A DNA stretch of 9,874 nt, taken from the NCBI GenBank assembly GCA_007128515.1, contig SKXI01000011.1, positions 1 through 9,874 on the forward strand. Reading direction: 5' to 3'. Each line of letters begins with the position of its first letter. The first letter of the stretch is position 1. A program made the translations under genes and the position numbers. The notes beneath the pieces were generated by a model. That model was not told the DNA's origin. It did no database searches and worked only from the letters and a program-made list of their open reading frames with translations. Below, in pieces: positions 1 to 6,558 of the stretch. This stretch comes from Halococcaceae archaeon (GTDB taxonomy: Archaea > Halobacteriota > Halobacteria > Halobacteriales > Halalkalicoccaceae).

Positions 1-1410
1 CCGAGCGAGGTCGTCTACGAGGAGAACAAGCTCGAACTGCGCCACTACGAGGCCCGGACCGACGAGCAGCACGACGTCCCGATCCTGATCGTCTACGCGC
101 TGATCAACAAGCCGACGATCCTCGACCTCCAGCCGGACCGAAGCGTCGTCCGCACGCTCCTCGAACAGGGCTTCGACGTCTACCTGATCGACTGGAACGA
201 GCCGTCGCTGATGGACGCGAACCTCACCTTAGAGGACTACGTCGACCGTTACATGGACAACTGCGTCGACGTCGTCAGAGAGCGTTCGGGCCAGGAGTCG
301 ATCAACGTCCTCGGCTACTGCATGGGCGGGACGATGAGCGTGATGTACGCCGCGCTCCACCCCGAGAAGGTCCGGAACCTCGGTCTGATGGCCGCCGGGC
401 TCTGTTTCGCCGGCGACGGCGGACTGCTCGAACTCTGGGGCGACGAGGAGCACTACTCCCCCGAGAAGGTCGTCGAGACGTTCCACAACGCGCCCGCCGA
501 CTTCCTCGACGCCGGCTTCGCGCTGATGGAGCCGGTCGAGAACCTGGTCGGGAAGTACGCCAGGCTCTACGACAACCTGGAGGACGAGGAGTTCGTCGAG
601 AACTTCGCGCGCATGGAGCGGTGGGTCAGCGACGGGATCGACGTCTCGGGCACGACCTACCAGCAGTTCCTGGAGGAGATCTACCAGGAGAACAAGCTCG
701 CGAGAAACGAGCTCTACCTGGGTGAGCAGCATATCGACCTCGGGAGGATCGAGATGCCGATCCTCCAGATCGTCGGCGAGTACGACCACCTGATCCCGCC
801 GGAGGCGAGCACTTCGTTCAACGACCTCGTCGCGAGCGAGGACACGACCGCGATCGAGTTCCCGACGGGCCACATCGGGCTGTCGGTCTCCTCGCGCTCG
901 CACGAACAGCTCTGGCCCGAGGTCTGTGAGTGGTACGCCGAGCGGTCTGCGGTCGAGGACGAACCCGAGGTGGAAGTCGAACCGGACGAGGACGAACCCG
1001 AACCGGAAGTCGAACCGGACGAACCCGAACCGGACGCGGACGAGGTCGACGCCGAGGCCGAACCCGAACCGGAGGTCGCCCCCGAGGCAGACCGGGACGA
1101 ACCCGAGGCGGCACACGCCCAGGACCCCGTTGGCGACGAGACCGCTCCCGAGGGCGAGCCGGTCGACGGAACGGCCGACGACTCCGCCGAGGACGACTCA
1201 CAGTCGACGCTCTCGGAGGTCGAGGAAGAGGGCCTCGAACGGATCGACGGCATCGGCCCCTCCTACGCCGACCGCCTCGCCGAGGCCGGCATCGAGGACG
1301 TAGCGGGGCTCGCGACGGCCGATCCCGCGGAGCTCGCCGAGCAGATCGACGTCGGCGTCTCGCGAGTCGAGGGCTGGATCGAACAGGCGGACGGACGGCT
1401 CTCCGACTGA
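1..1410 (+). CDS. phaC: Class III poly(3-hydroxyalkanoate) synthase subunit PhaC, 5'-truncated, with acidic linker and C-terminal helix-hairpin-helix domain
   Basis: The frame is open from base 1 to the TGA at 1408-1410 (469 residues visible), so the N-terminus lies outside the window. The enzyme polymerises (R)-3-hydroxyacyl-CoA into PHA on the cytoplasmic granule surface; class III enzymes work with a PhaE subunit, not seen here. Visible in the sequence: the lipase-like box GYCMGG with nucleophile Cys at 319-321 (visible residue 107), Asp in EYDHLIPP at 784-786 (residue 262) and His in PTGHIG at 871-873 (residue 291). The Cys-Asp-His spacing (155 and 29 residues) closely matches the class III catalytic triad, and [15 protein letters not shown] and LIDWNEPS are family motifs. 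By that comparison about 40-70 N-terminal residues are missing. The alpha/beta-hydrolase core ends near 950. After it come about 90 residues rich in Glu, Asp and Pro, then a helix-hairpin-helix segment (1231-1395) that bacterial class III synthases lack. An ATG at 211 lies inside the catalytic fold and is not the start. Confidence 0.93.
   Translation, partial: PSEVVYEENKLELRHYEARTDEQHDVPILIVYALINKPTILDLQPDRSVVRTLLEQGFDVYLIDWNEPSLMDANLTLEDYVDRYMDNCVDVVRERSGQESINVLGYCMGGTMSVMYAALHPEKVRNLGLMAAGLCFAGDGGLLELWGDEEHYSPEKVVETFHNAPADFLDAGFALMEPVENLVGKYARLYDNLEDEEFVENFARMERWVSDGIDVSGTTYQQFLEEIYQENKLARNELYLGEQHIDLGRIEMPILQIVGEYDHLIPPEASTSFNDLVASEDTTAIEFPTGHIGLSVSSRSHEQLWPEVCEWYAERSAVEDEPEVEVEPDEDEPEPEVEPDEPEPDADEVDAEAEPEPEVAPEADRDEPEAAHAQDPVGDETAPEGEPVDGTADDSAEDDSQSTLSEVEEEGLERIDGIGPSYADRLAEAGIEDVAGLATADPAELAEQIDVGVSRVEGWIEQADGRLSD
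955..1230 (+). other. PhaC acidic Glu/Asp/Pro-rich linker (region of the CDS)
   Basis: This stretch codes for a low-complexity acidic tract of alternating EPE, EPD and DEP units, joining the hydrolase core to the terminal domain. At DNA level a 14-bp unit GAACCCGAACCGGA recurs exactly at 994-1007, 1021-1034 and 1060-1073, with spacings of 27 and 39 bp, both multiples of three, so the tract could vary in length by in-frame slippage. It is probably disordered in the cytoplasm. Confidence 0.75.
1231..1395 (+). other. PhaC C-terminal helix-hairpin-helix domain (region of the CDS)
   Basis: The encoded segment contains [15 protein letters not shown], in which IDGIGP is the typical hairpin turn of a helix-hairpin-helix motif, followed by [19 protein letters not shown] and a second, weaker hairpin ([16 protein letters not shown]). 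Such domains usually bind DNA non-specifically or mediate protein contacts; several haloarchaeal proteins carry similar C-terminal modules. A role in tethering PHA granules to the nucleoid is inference only. Confidence 0.75.
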
Positions 1411-1441
1411 CGCCGAGGACGGCCTCCAGGTCCGTTTACCA

Positions 1442-1455
1442 CGTATCTTAATACG
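1442..1455 (+). promoter_or_regulatory. Putative phaB promoter: TATA-like element inside a 14-bp dyad
   Basis: CGTAT-CTTA-ATACG is a perfect inverted repeat (5-bp arms, 4-nt centre) in the 98-bp gap between phaC and phaB. Its AT-rich core TCTTAATA resembles an archaeal TATA box, the only such stretch nearby. A start of transcription about 26 nt downstream would fall near 1476, giving a leader of about 33 nt before the ATG at 1509. The symmetry could be an operator overlapping the TATA box. No promoter was measured; this is pattern reading. Confidence 0.45.
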
Positions 1456-1478
1456 GTAGCATAGCCCATGTCGTGTAT

Positions 1479-1499
1479 CGGGTCGGCTCGGCCGATCCG
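1479..1499 (+). promoter_or_regulatory. Hairpin in the phaB leader, abutting the ribosome binding site
   Basis: CGGGTCGGC-TCG-GCCGATCCG folds as a 9-bp stem (eight Watson-Crick pairs and one G-U) with a 3-nt loop. It ends exactly where the Shine-Dalgarno-like GGGGAG (1499-1504) begins, 4 nt before the ATG at 1509. If transcription starts near 1476, the hairpin would sit almost at the 5' end of the mRNA, where it could protect the message or limit ribosome access. Confidence 0.45.
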
Positions 1500-1508
1500 G
1501 GGAGACAC

Positions 1509-2252
1509 ATGGGACTCGACAACCGCACGTGCTTGATCACTGGATCGTCACGAGGAATCGGCAGAGGGATCGCAGAGGAACTGGCGTCGGAGGGCGCACA
1601 GGTCGTCGTCAACTACCGGGCGTCGGCGGGTGCCGCGGAGGACGTCGTCGCCGAGATCACCGAGGCGGGCGGCGAGGCGATCGCCTCGCAGGCCGACGTC
1701 ACCGACGAGGAGGAGATCGACGCGATGCGCGAGGAGATCCACGACGCGTTCGGCCCCGTCGACGTGCTCGTGAACAACGCGGGCATCAACGTCGACACGC
1801 TGTTCGAGGAGATGACCCGCGCGGAGTGGGACCGCGTGATCGAGGTCGACCTCACCGGCGCGTTCGTCTGCTCGAAGGCCTTCTTCGACGATATCAAGGC
1901 GGCCGAACACGGCCGGCTGATCAACATCTCGTCGGTCGTCGGCAAGCAGGGCAACCTCGGACAGGCGAACTACGCCGCCGCCAAGAGCGGGATGTTCGGG
2001 CTCACGCGAACGCTCGCGCTCGAACTGGCGAAGAGCGGGTCGACCGCGAACTGCGTCGCCCCCGGGTTCACCGCCACACAGATGGTCACCGGCATCCCCG
2101 AACGCGTCCAGGAGCGGATCCGGTCGGGCATCCCGCTCGGCAGGTTCGCGACGGTCGAGGAGGTCGCCGCAGTCGTTCGGTTCGTCGCGAGCGACGAGGC
2201 GTCGTACATGACCGGCGAGGTCCTCGACGTCAACGGCGGCATGGACCTGTAA
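1509..2252 (+). CDS. phaB: Short-chain dehydrogenase/reductase, PhaB/FabG type (NADPH-dependent 3-oxoacyl-CoA/ACP reductase)
   Basis: A 247-residue classical SDR. It likely reduces acetoacetyl-CoA (or other 3-oxoacyl thioesters) to the (R)-3-hydroxy form, the monomer used by the synthase encoded just upstream. Seen: the Rossmann motif TGSSRGIG (residues 11-18), an Arg after strand 2 in VVNYR consistent with NADPH preference, NNAG (89-92), catalytic Ser142 in NISSVVG, Tyr155 and Lys159 in YAAAK, and PGFTATQM near the substrate loop. The Ser-Tyr-Lys spacing equals that of bacterial FabG. The ATG at 1509 is preferred over the in-frame GTG at 1473: it gives the standard short N-terminus MGLDNRTCLITG, has GGGGAG four bases upstream, and the putative promoter would place the GTG before the transcript begins. 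It lies 98 bp after phaC on the same strand. PhaB and FabG cannot be told apart from sequence alone; the PHA role rests on context. Confidence 0.9.
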   Translation: MGLDNRTCLITGSSRGIGRGIAEELASEGAQVVVNYRASAGAAEDVVAEITEAGGEAIASQADVTDEEEIDAMREEIHDAFGPVDVLVNNAGINVDTLFEEMTRAEWDRVIEVDLTGAFVCSKAFFDDIKAAEHGRLINISSVVGKQGNLGQANYAAAKSGMFGLTRTLALELAKSGSTANCVAPGFTATQMVTGIPERVQERIRSGIPLGRFATVEEVAAVVRFVASDEASYMTGEVLDVNGGMDL

Positions 2253-2278
2253 TCGTCGAGCGCTCCGCGGCGTGATAA

Positions 2279-2350
2279 GGACGGTTGTAGTCTCTTACTG
2301 GTGATCGCCTGTCCGGCTCGGCGATCACCGGTAAACAGTTACAACCGTCC
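2279..2350. repeat. 72-bp interrupted palindrome downstream of phaB
   Basis: The outer arms GGACGGTTGTA (2279-2289) and TACAACCGTCC (2340-2350) are perfect 11-bp inverted repeats. After a 5-by-5 unpaired section come inner arms at 2295-2309 and 2320-2334, which pair over 15 positions (14 Watson-Crick, one G-T), around a 10-nt centre. Three further pairs (2275-2277 with 2352-2354) flank it beyond one mismatch. It starts 26 bp after the phaB stop. Possible roles are a 3'-end hairpin protecting or ending the phaB message, a regulator-binding dyad, a small inverted-repeat element, or a recombination site. No T-rich run follows it, so a simple terminator is not supported. Confidence 0.8.
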
Positions 2351-2481
2351 GTATGACCCTCTCGATCGCGGGGGCGGTGTCGGTACGGTGGAAACCCGCC
2401 GGTCGGCACGGCACGGGATACACACTCGGCTGTACGTCGTTCGAGCGTGTCGGCGGTGTGGGACGTCGAGGGTCTTCACGC

Positions 2482-2528
2482 GGGACTGCCGACAGTATAC
2501 CGGTCCGGGACAGCCGACAGTGTGCCGG
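2482..2528. repeat. Two imperfect 22-bp direct repeats with 25-bp period
   Basis: The units at 2482-2503 and 2507-2528 share the pattern GGGAC(T/A)GCCGACAGT(A/G)T(A/G)CCGG, with three differences in 22 positions and only three bases between them. They lie 200-246 bp before the solute-binding protein start. Paired regulator sites or a remnant duplication are possible; no function can be read from the sequence. Confidence 0.6.
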
Positions 2529-2692
2529 CCTTCGCGTTCGCGCCCACCCCACGACCGTCCGATCGGTGGACTACCGCCGTGGGACACCGACTCGACGGTC
2601 GGTCGACGAGGAGATCCCGGTCGTTTGGAACGCGATCGAGGCCCACATCCCCCAGAAACGGCCCCCGAGAGCCCTTGGGGATCGCCGCAAAC

Positions 2693-2708
2693 GAAACCGA
2701 CTTCAACC
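2693..2708 (+). promoter_or_regulatory. Weak candidate promoter for the family-5 binding protein gene
   Basis: A purine-rich CGAAAC resembling a TFB-recognition element precedes GACTTCAACC, centred about 24 bp before the ATG at 2728. That spacing would give a leaderless or nearly leaderless mRNA, which is common in haloarchaea. The TATA match is poor, so this is tentative. Confidence 0.3.
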
Positions 2709-2727
2709 GCTGTTCCGGACCACCGGT

Positions 2728-4338
2728 ATGGGAACGCAACACAGCGTCGGGCGGCGGTCGATCCTGCGGTACGCGGGTGCGGGCGCGGTCTCGGCCGCGC
2801 TGGCCGGCTGCCTCGGCGGTGAGGAGCCGGATCCGGGGGACGACGAGGAGGACGGCGACGAGACGCCCGAGGAGGCGGGCGACCCCGAGGAGGACGACGA
2901 GGGGATCACGGTCGTCCAGGACGCGATCGGGACCACGCTCGACCCGCACGCACACCGCGAGGCGGTGACGACGCGAACGCTCTCGCAGACGTACGAGGGG
3001 TTGTTGCGCCGGGATCGTGACGCGGAGATCGTTCCGGTGCTCGCGACGGACTACGAGCGGGTCGACGACGAGAGGGTGCGGTTCGAGATCAGGGAGGGCG
3101 TCGAGTTCCACGACGGCGAGGAGCTGACGGCCGAGGACGTCGCCTACAGCGTCCGCCGGATCGTCGACCCCGACGTGGGGATCGCGAGCCCGCAGGCCGA
3201 TCAGCTCTCCGGCGTCGTCGACGCGGAGGTGGCCGAGGAGGGGACGGTCGACGTGCTGATGGACACGGTGAACCCGGCGGTCTTCTCGCTGTTCGCCGCC
3301 TACATGACCGTGATGAACGAGGAGTGGGTCGAGTCACGCGAGGCGGACGAGGTCGCGACCGAGATGAACGGGACCGGCCCCTACAGGATTCTCGAGTACG
3401 AGGAGGACGTCGAACTCTCGCTCGAGCGGTTCGAGGGGTACTGGGACGACGAGCCGGAGGTCCCCGCGGTGACGTTCCAGGGCCAGCCCGAATCGAGCAC
3501 CCGGTACAGCGCGCTCGCGGCGGGCGAGGCCGACTTCATCACCGACCTCCACCCGGACGACGCCCCGAGCGTCGAGGACGACGCCGACCGTCGCGTCGAC
3601 TCCTCGCCGGCGACCCGGATCGTCTACGTCGCGATGCGACACGACGTCGAGCCGTTCGATAGCGTCGAGTTCCGCCGGGCGATGAACTACGCGATCGATC
3701 TGGAGACGATCATCGAGTCGGTGCTCTCGGGCTTCGGTGAGCCGACGAGCCAGCCCTCGATGGAGGGCTTTTTCGGGTTCAACCCCGACCTGGACCCCTA
3801 CCCGTACGACCCGGATCGCGCGGCGGAGCTCGTCGAGGAGAGCGGCTACACCGACGTCGAACTCGAGCTCCACACCCCGATCGGGGACGTCTTCGGCGAC
3901 GTCGAGGTCGCCCAGGCGGTCGCGGGCTACATCGACGAGCTGGAGGAGGTCTCCTGTGAGGCCGAACAGCGCGAGTTCAGCTCGCTCGTCGACGAGCTGC
4001 TCGACGGCGAGATCGAGACCTCCCCGGAGATGTACCTGATCAGCTGGGGCAACGCCACCTTCGAGACGAGCGCCATCGCGATGCCGCCGCTCGCGAGCGA
4101 CGGCTCGATCACCTCCTTCAGCGACGAGGAGGTAGACGACCTCTTCACGCAGGCCGAGGCGGAGCCGGATCTGGACGCCAGGGAGGAGCTCTACTTCGAG
4201 ATCAACGAGCGGCTGCACGAGCTCGCGCCCTGGGTCTTCCTCCACCAGCACTACAACATCTACGGGATCGACGAGCGCATCGAGTGGGAGCCCCGGATCG
4301 ACGAGCAGATCTACGTCCAGGAGATGGGACTCCGGTAG
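2728..4338 (+). CDS. ABC transporter substrate-binding lipoprotein, family 5 (peptide/nickel type)
   Basis: A 536-residue Tat-exported lipoprotein. It should capture an oligopeptide, dipeptide or other solute outside the membrane and hand it to a permease. The N-terminus reads M..GRRSILRYAGAG, with twin Arg at 9-10, then a short hydrophobic stretch and lipobox LAGC with Cys28 as the lipidation site, followed by about 30 acidic residues as a spacer. The rest matches the SBP_bac_5 fold: LDPH (71-74), YEGLL, FHDGEELTAEDVAYS (127-141), NPDLDPYPYDPDRAAEL near 352, and C-terminal LHELAPWVFLHQHYNIYG. The ATG at 2728 is chosen because it places the Tat motif at the usual distance; the frame stays open upstream to 2353 but without protein-like sequence. 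No permease or ATPase of the Dpp/Opp type is in the window, so it is either an orphan or uses a transporter encoded elsewhere. Its stop faces the stop of the next, convergent gene across 28 bp with no clear terminator. The substrate cannot be deduced. Confidence 0.92.
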   Translation: MGTQHSVGRRSILRYAGAGAVSAALAGCLGGEEPDPGDDEEDGDETPEEAGDPEEDDEGITVVQDAIGTTLDPHAHREAVTTRTLSQTYEGLLRRDRDAEIVPVLATDYERVDDERVRFEIREGVEFHDGEELTAEDVAYSVRRIVDPDVGIASPQADQLSGVVDAEVAEEGTVDVLMDTVNPAVFSLFAAYMTVMNEEWVESREADEVATEMNGTGPYRILEYEEDVELSLERFEGYWDDEPEVPAVTFQGQPESSTRYSALAAGEADFITDLHPDDAPSVEDDADRRVDSSPATRIVYVAMRHDVEPFDSVEFRRAMNYAIDLETIIESVLSGFGEPTSQPSMEGFFGFNPDLDPYPYDPDRAAELVEESGYTDVELELHTPIGDVFGDVEVAQAVAGYIDELEEVSCEAEQREFSSLVDELLDGEIETSPEMYLISWGNATFETSAIAMPPLASDGSITSFSDEEVDDLFTQAEAEPDLDAREELYFEINERLHELAPWVFLHQHYNIYGIDERIEWEPRIDEQIYVQEMGLR

Positions 4339-4366
4339 CCGGCAGCGACGATCGATGCGAGAGCCG

Positions 4367-5422
4367 TCACTCCTCTGTCTCGTACGGTTCGCCGACCGAC
4401 GCTGGCATCCGTGTCTTGCCCCAGACGGTCAGGACGACGATCACGCCGATGTACGGGGCAAGTCCCATCAACCTGCCCGAAACCGCGATGTCTGCGGTCT
4501 GGAACTGCACCTGGAGCATGTCGAGGCCGCCGAACAGCAGCGCCGCAGCGGCCGCCCCCAGCGGGTTGTAGTTACCGAAGAGGTAGGCGACGATGGCGAT
4601 CCAGCCGCGACCGTCGACCATCGTGTCGCCGGTGCCGATGAAGTTCCCCGCGTGAGCGAGCAGTACCGCACCACCTAACCCCGCCATCACGCCCGAGAAG
4701 ATCACCGTCGCGTACCGAACCCGGTTCACGTTCACCCCGGCAGTGTCCAGTGCCTCCGGGTTGTCGCCGGCCGCCTGTATCCAGTAGCCGTATCTGGTCC
4801 GGTAGAGCACCACCCAGGCCGCGACGACCACGACGGCGGTGATCACGACGAACGGTGACTGCTGGAACAGGATGGGACCGACGACGGGAACCTCACCGAG
4901 ATACGGGAGCGAGTACTGGGTGACCCTCGTGAGTCCCGGACTCCGCACCGTCCCCCAGATAAGCGAGGCGGCGAACGGCGCGAACCCGAGGCCCATGAAC
5001 CAGACGGCCAGTCCCGCCACGATCTGATCCGCTTTGTACCGGATCAGGAGCACCGCGTACCCGGCGGTGAGCAGCACCGAGAACGCGACCGCCGTTACGA
5101 CCGCCGCCCAGACGTGCCACTGCGTGGGATCGGTCCCACCGAGACCGTACAGCGCGGCCGCGGCGGTGACCGCCCCGAAGATCATGAACCCCTCGAGGCC
5201 GATGTTGAAGACGCCGCTCTTCTCGGCGTAGAGCCCGCCGATCGCGGCTAGGGCGATGGGAGAGGCCGCCAGCAGCGCCCGGTTGACGAAGCCGACCGTG
5301 ACGATCCGTTCCAGAGGAACGTCGAACGCGGCCACGAGGGTCGTGCCGACCGCGAGGACGGCGACCAGCGCGAGGCCGCCGAGGCGGACGCCCCGCCGGG
5401 CAGAGAGCTCCGCCAGACTCAC
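4367..5422 (-). CDS. BMP-type (nucleoside-like) ABC transporter permease, second subunit (NupQ/YufQ-like)
   Basis: A 351-residue polytopic membrane protein of the BPD_transp_2 (PF02653) family and the last gene of the operon. With the other permease it should form the membrane channel of a nucleoside or related importer. Family signature: AEKSGVFNIGLEGFMIFGA at residues 66-84, the cytoplasmic segment typical of the YufQ/NupQ subunit; GLGGAVLLAHAG and PLGAAAAALLFGGL are further typical segments. About eight to ten hydrophobic stretches are visible. The start is a GTG at 5420-5422 whose GTGA overlaps the stop of the upstream permease. GGGGGTGATC (5427-5436, minus strand) is a strong Shine-Dalgarno match four bases before it, consistent with translational coupling. 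The C-terminus ends in an acidic tail. Its stop lies 28 bp from that of the convergent plus-strand gene. Confidence 0.92.
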   Translation of the reverse strand: MSLAELSARRGVRLGGLALVAVLAVGTTLVAAFDVPLERIVTVGFVNRALLAASPIALAAIGGLYAEKSGVFNIGLEGFMIFGAVTAAAALYGLGGTDPTQWHVWAAVVTAVAFSVLLTAGYAVLLIRYKADQIVAGLAVWFMGLGFAPFAASLIWGTVRSPGLTRVTQYSLPYLGEVPVVGPILFQQSPFVVITAVVVVAAWVVLYRTRYGYWIQAAGDNPEALDTAGVNVNRVRYATVIFSGVMAGLGGAVLLAHAGNFIGTGDTMVDGRGWIAIVAYLFGNYNPLGAAAAALLFGGLDMLQVQFQTADIAVSGRLMGLAPYIGVIVVLTVWGKTRMPASVGEPYETEE

Positions 5423-6558
5423 CGACGATCACCCCCGAGTCCGGTCCGTTCGGCGATCATCCGGAAGAGCTCCGGGGCGGCGACGAACAGGACGACGAGG
5501 CCGACGATCCCGTCGATCAGCTGGACGGGCACCTCGCTGTGGATCTGGACGTGCGAGCTCGCTGAGTCGAGTGCGCCGAACAGCAGCGCCGCGGGGACGA
5601 CACCGATGGGGTTGTTCGCGGCGAGCAGGCTGACGGCGATCGCGTCGAAGCCGTAGGTGCCCAGCCCGGAGGGGTCGATGAAGTAGCCCTGGACCATGAT
5701 CGCGAACACCGCGCCGACCAGCCCGGCGACCATTCCCGAGAGCGTCATCGTCTGGACGATCATCCGCCTCGCGTCGACCCCTGAGTAGGTCGCCGCACGG
5801 AGCTGGTAGCCGCTCGTCATCATGTCGTAGCCGAAGCTCGTCCGCGTCGCGACCACGGAGATGGCGACGACGACCACGAGCGCGAGGCCGAGCCCGACGA
5901 GCGAGAAGCTCGGGTACTCGAAGAGGAGCTGGGGGAAGCCGACGTTGTCGGGGAGGTACTCGGTCCGAACCGAGCGTGCGTCGTCGGGACGGAGCGGCCC
6001 GTCGACGGCCCAGCCGACGACGCCGATGGCGACGAAGTTGAGCATGATCGTCGTGATTATCTCGTTCGCGCCGTAGTACGCCTTCAGCGCCCCTGGAAGC
6101 GCCGCGTAGAGTCCGCCAGCGACGACGGACGCGAACAGCCCCACGGCCACCAGCCCGGTTCCGCCGATCCTCCCGTCGGGAACGTATGGCGCGAGCCAGA
6201 CGATCGCCAGGACGCACGCGATACCGCCGACGATCAGCTGTCCCTGTACGCCGATGTTGAAGACGCCGGCGCGAAACGCGATCGCGACGGCGACCCCCGC
6301 GAGGATGAACAGGGTCGTGAACTGGAGCGTCCGCGCGAACGCCCGTTCGCTCCCGAACGAGCCGACGACGAGCTGTGTAGCGAACCGGAGCGGATCGTAG
6401 CCCGCCAACGCAACGATCACCAACCCGATCAGCAGTGCCAGCCCCGTCGAGCCCACCGCGATACCTACACGCTCGTACACGGACGCGTCCAGAATCCGGT
6501 CGGCGGCCCGATCGAGCGCCGTTCGAACCCGTCCGGGGTCCGAAGCACCGTCGCTCAC
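5419..6558 (-). CDS. BMP-type (nucleoside-like) ABC transporter permease, first subunit (NupP/YufP-like)
   Basis: A 379-residue polytopic membrane protein of the BPD_transp_2 family, partner of the following permease. About 25 polar residues precede the first membrane segment (VGIAVGSTGLALLIGLVIVA, 31-50). The conserved cytoplasmic motif AFRAGVFNIGVQGQLIVGG (94-112) is characteristic of the YufP/NupP subunit, and NEIITTIMLNFVA and GYDMMTSGYQLRAATYSGV are also family features. Translation starts at a GTG (6556-6558) sharing GTGA with the end of the ATPase gene. GGAGG at 6566-6570 (minus strand), seven bases upstream, supports that start, and the gene's own stop overlaps the next GTG. The two permeases would form a heterodimer. 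Substrate identity (nucleoside, nucleobase or other) is inferred from the family only. Confidence 0.92.
   Translation of the reverse strand: MSDGASDPGRVRTALDRAADRILDASVYERVGIAVGSTGLALLIGLVIVALAGYDPLRFATQLVVGSFGSERAFARTLQFTTLFILAGVAVAIAFRAGVFNIGVQGQLIVGGIACVLAIVWLAPYVPDGRIGGTGLVAVGLFASVVAGGLYAALPGALKAYYGANEIITTIMLNFVAIGVVGWAVDGPLRPDDARSVRTEYLPDNVGFPQLLFEYPSFSLVGLGLALVVVVAISVVATRTSFGYDMMTSGYQLRAATYSGVDARRMIVQTMTLSGMVAGLVGAVFAIMVQGYFIDPSGLGTYGFDAIAVSLLAANNPIGVVPAALLFGALDSASSHVQIHSEVPVQLIDGIVGLVVLFVAAPELFRMIAERTGLGGDRR

Larger units (their letters stand above)
2253..2727. other. 475-bp non-coding gap between phaB and the solute-binding protein gene
   Basis: I see no convincing gene here on either strand: the open frames have Arg/Pro/Thr-rich, non-acidic translations unlike haloarchaeal proteins. 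The gap holds the 72-bp interrupted palindrome (2279-2350), a pair of 22-bp direct repeats (2482-2528) and a weak promoter just before 2728. The frame of the downstream gene is open back to 2353, but that extension would put over 120 unrelated residues before a canonical Tat signal. Confidence 0.7.

Noticed and set aside
229..1116. A 295-codon minus-strand open frame opposite phaC
   Set aside because: Its C-terminal two-thirds mirror the PhaC catalytic core, and its N-terminal repeats are only the reverse reading of the Glu/Pro linker.
1473..1508. GTG start for phaB with 12 additional residues
   Set aside because: The added residues are atypical for the family, the codons lie inside the leader hairpin, and the ATG at 1509 has its own ribosome binding site.
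2279..2350. CRISPR or intrinsic terminator interpretation of the palindrome
   Set aside because: There is only one unit with no repeat-spacer pattern, and no T run follows the stem.
2353..2727. In-frame 125-codon N-terminal extension of the family-5 binding protein
   Set aside because: The translation is Arg-rich and non-acidic, and it would bury the Tat signal and lipobox in the middle of the protein. The ATG at 2728 is clearly better.
3334..4251. A 305-codon minus-strand open frame opposite the family-5 binding protein
   Set aside because: It is an antisense shadow of a gene with clear family motifs; it has no domain and no ribosome binding site of note.
4332..4342. CCGGTAGCCGG inverted repeat at the stop codon of the family-5 gene, considered as a terminator
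   Set aside because: Four-base arms are expected by chance in GC-rich DNA, and no T-rich tract follows.
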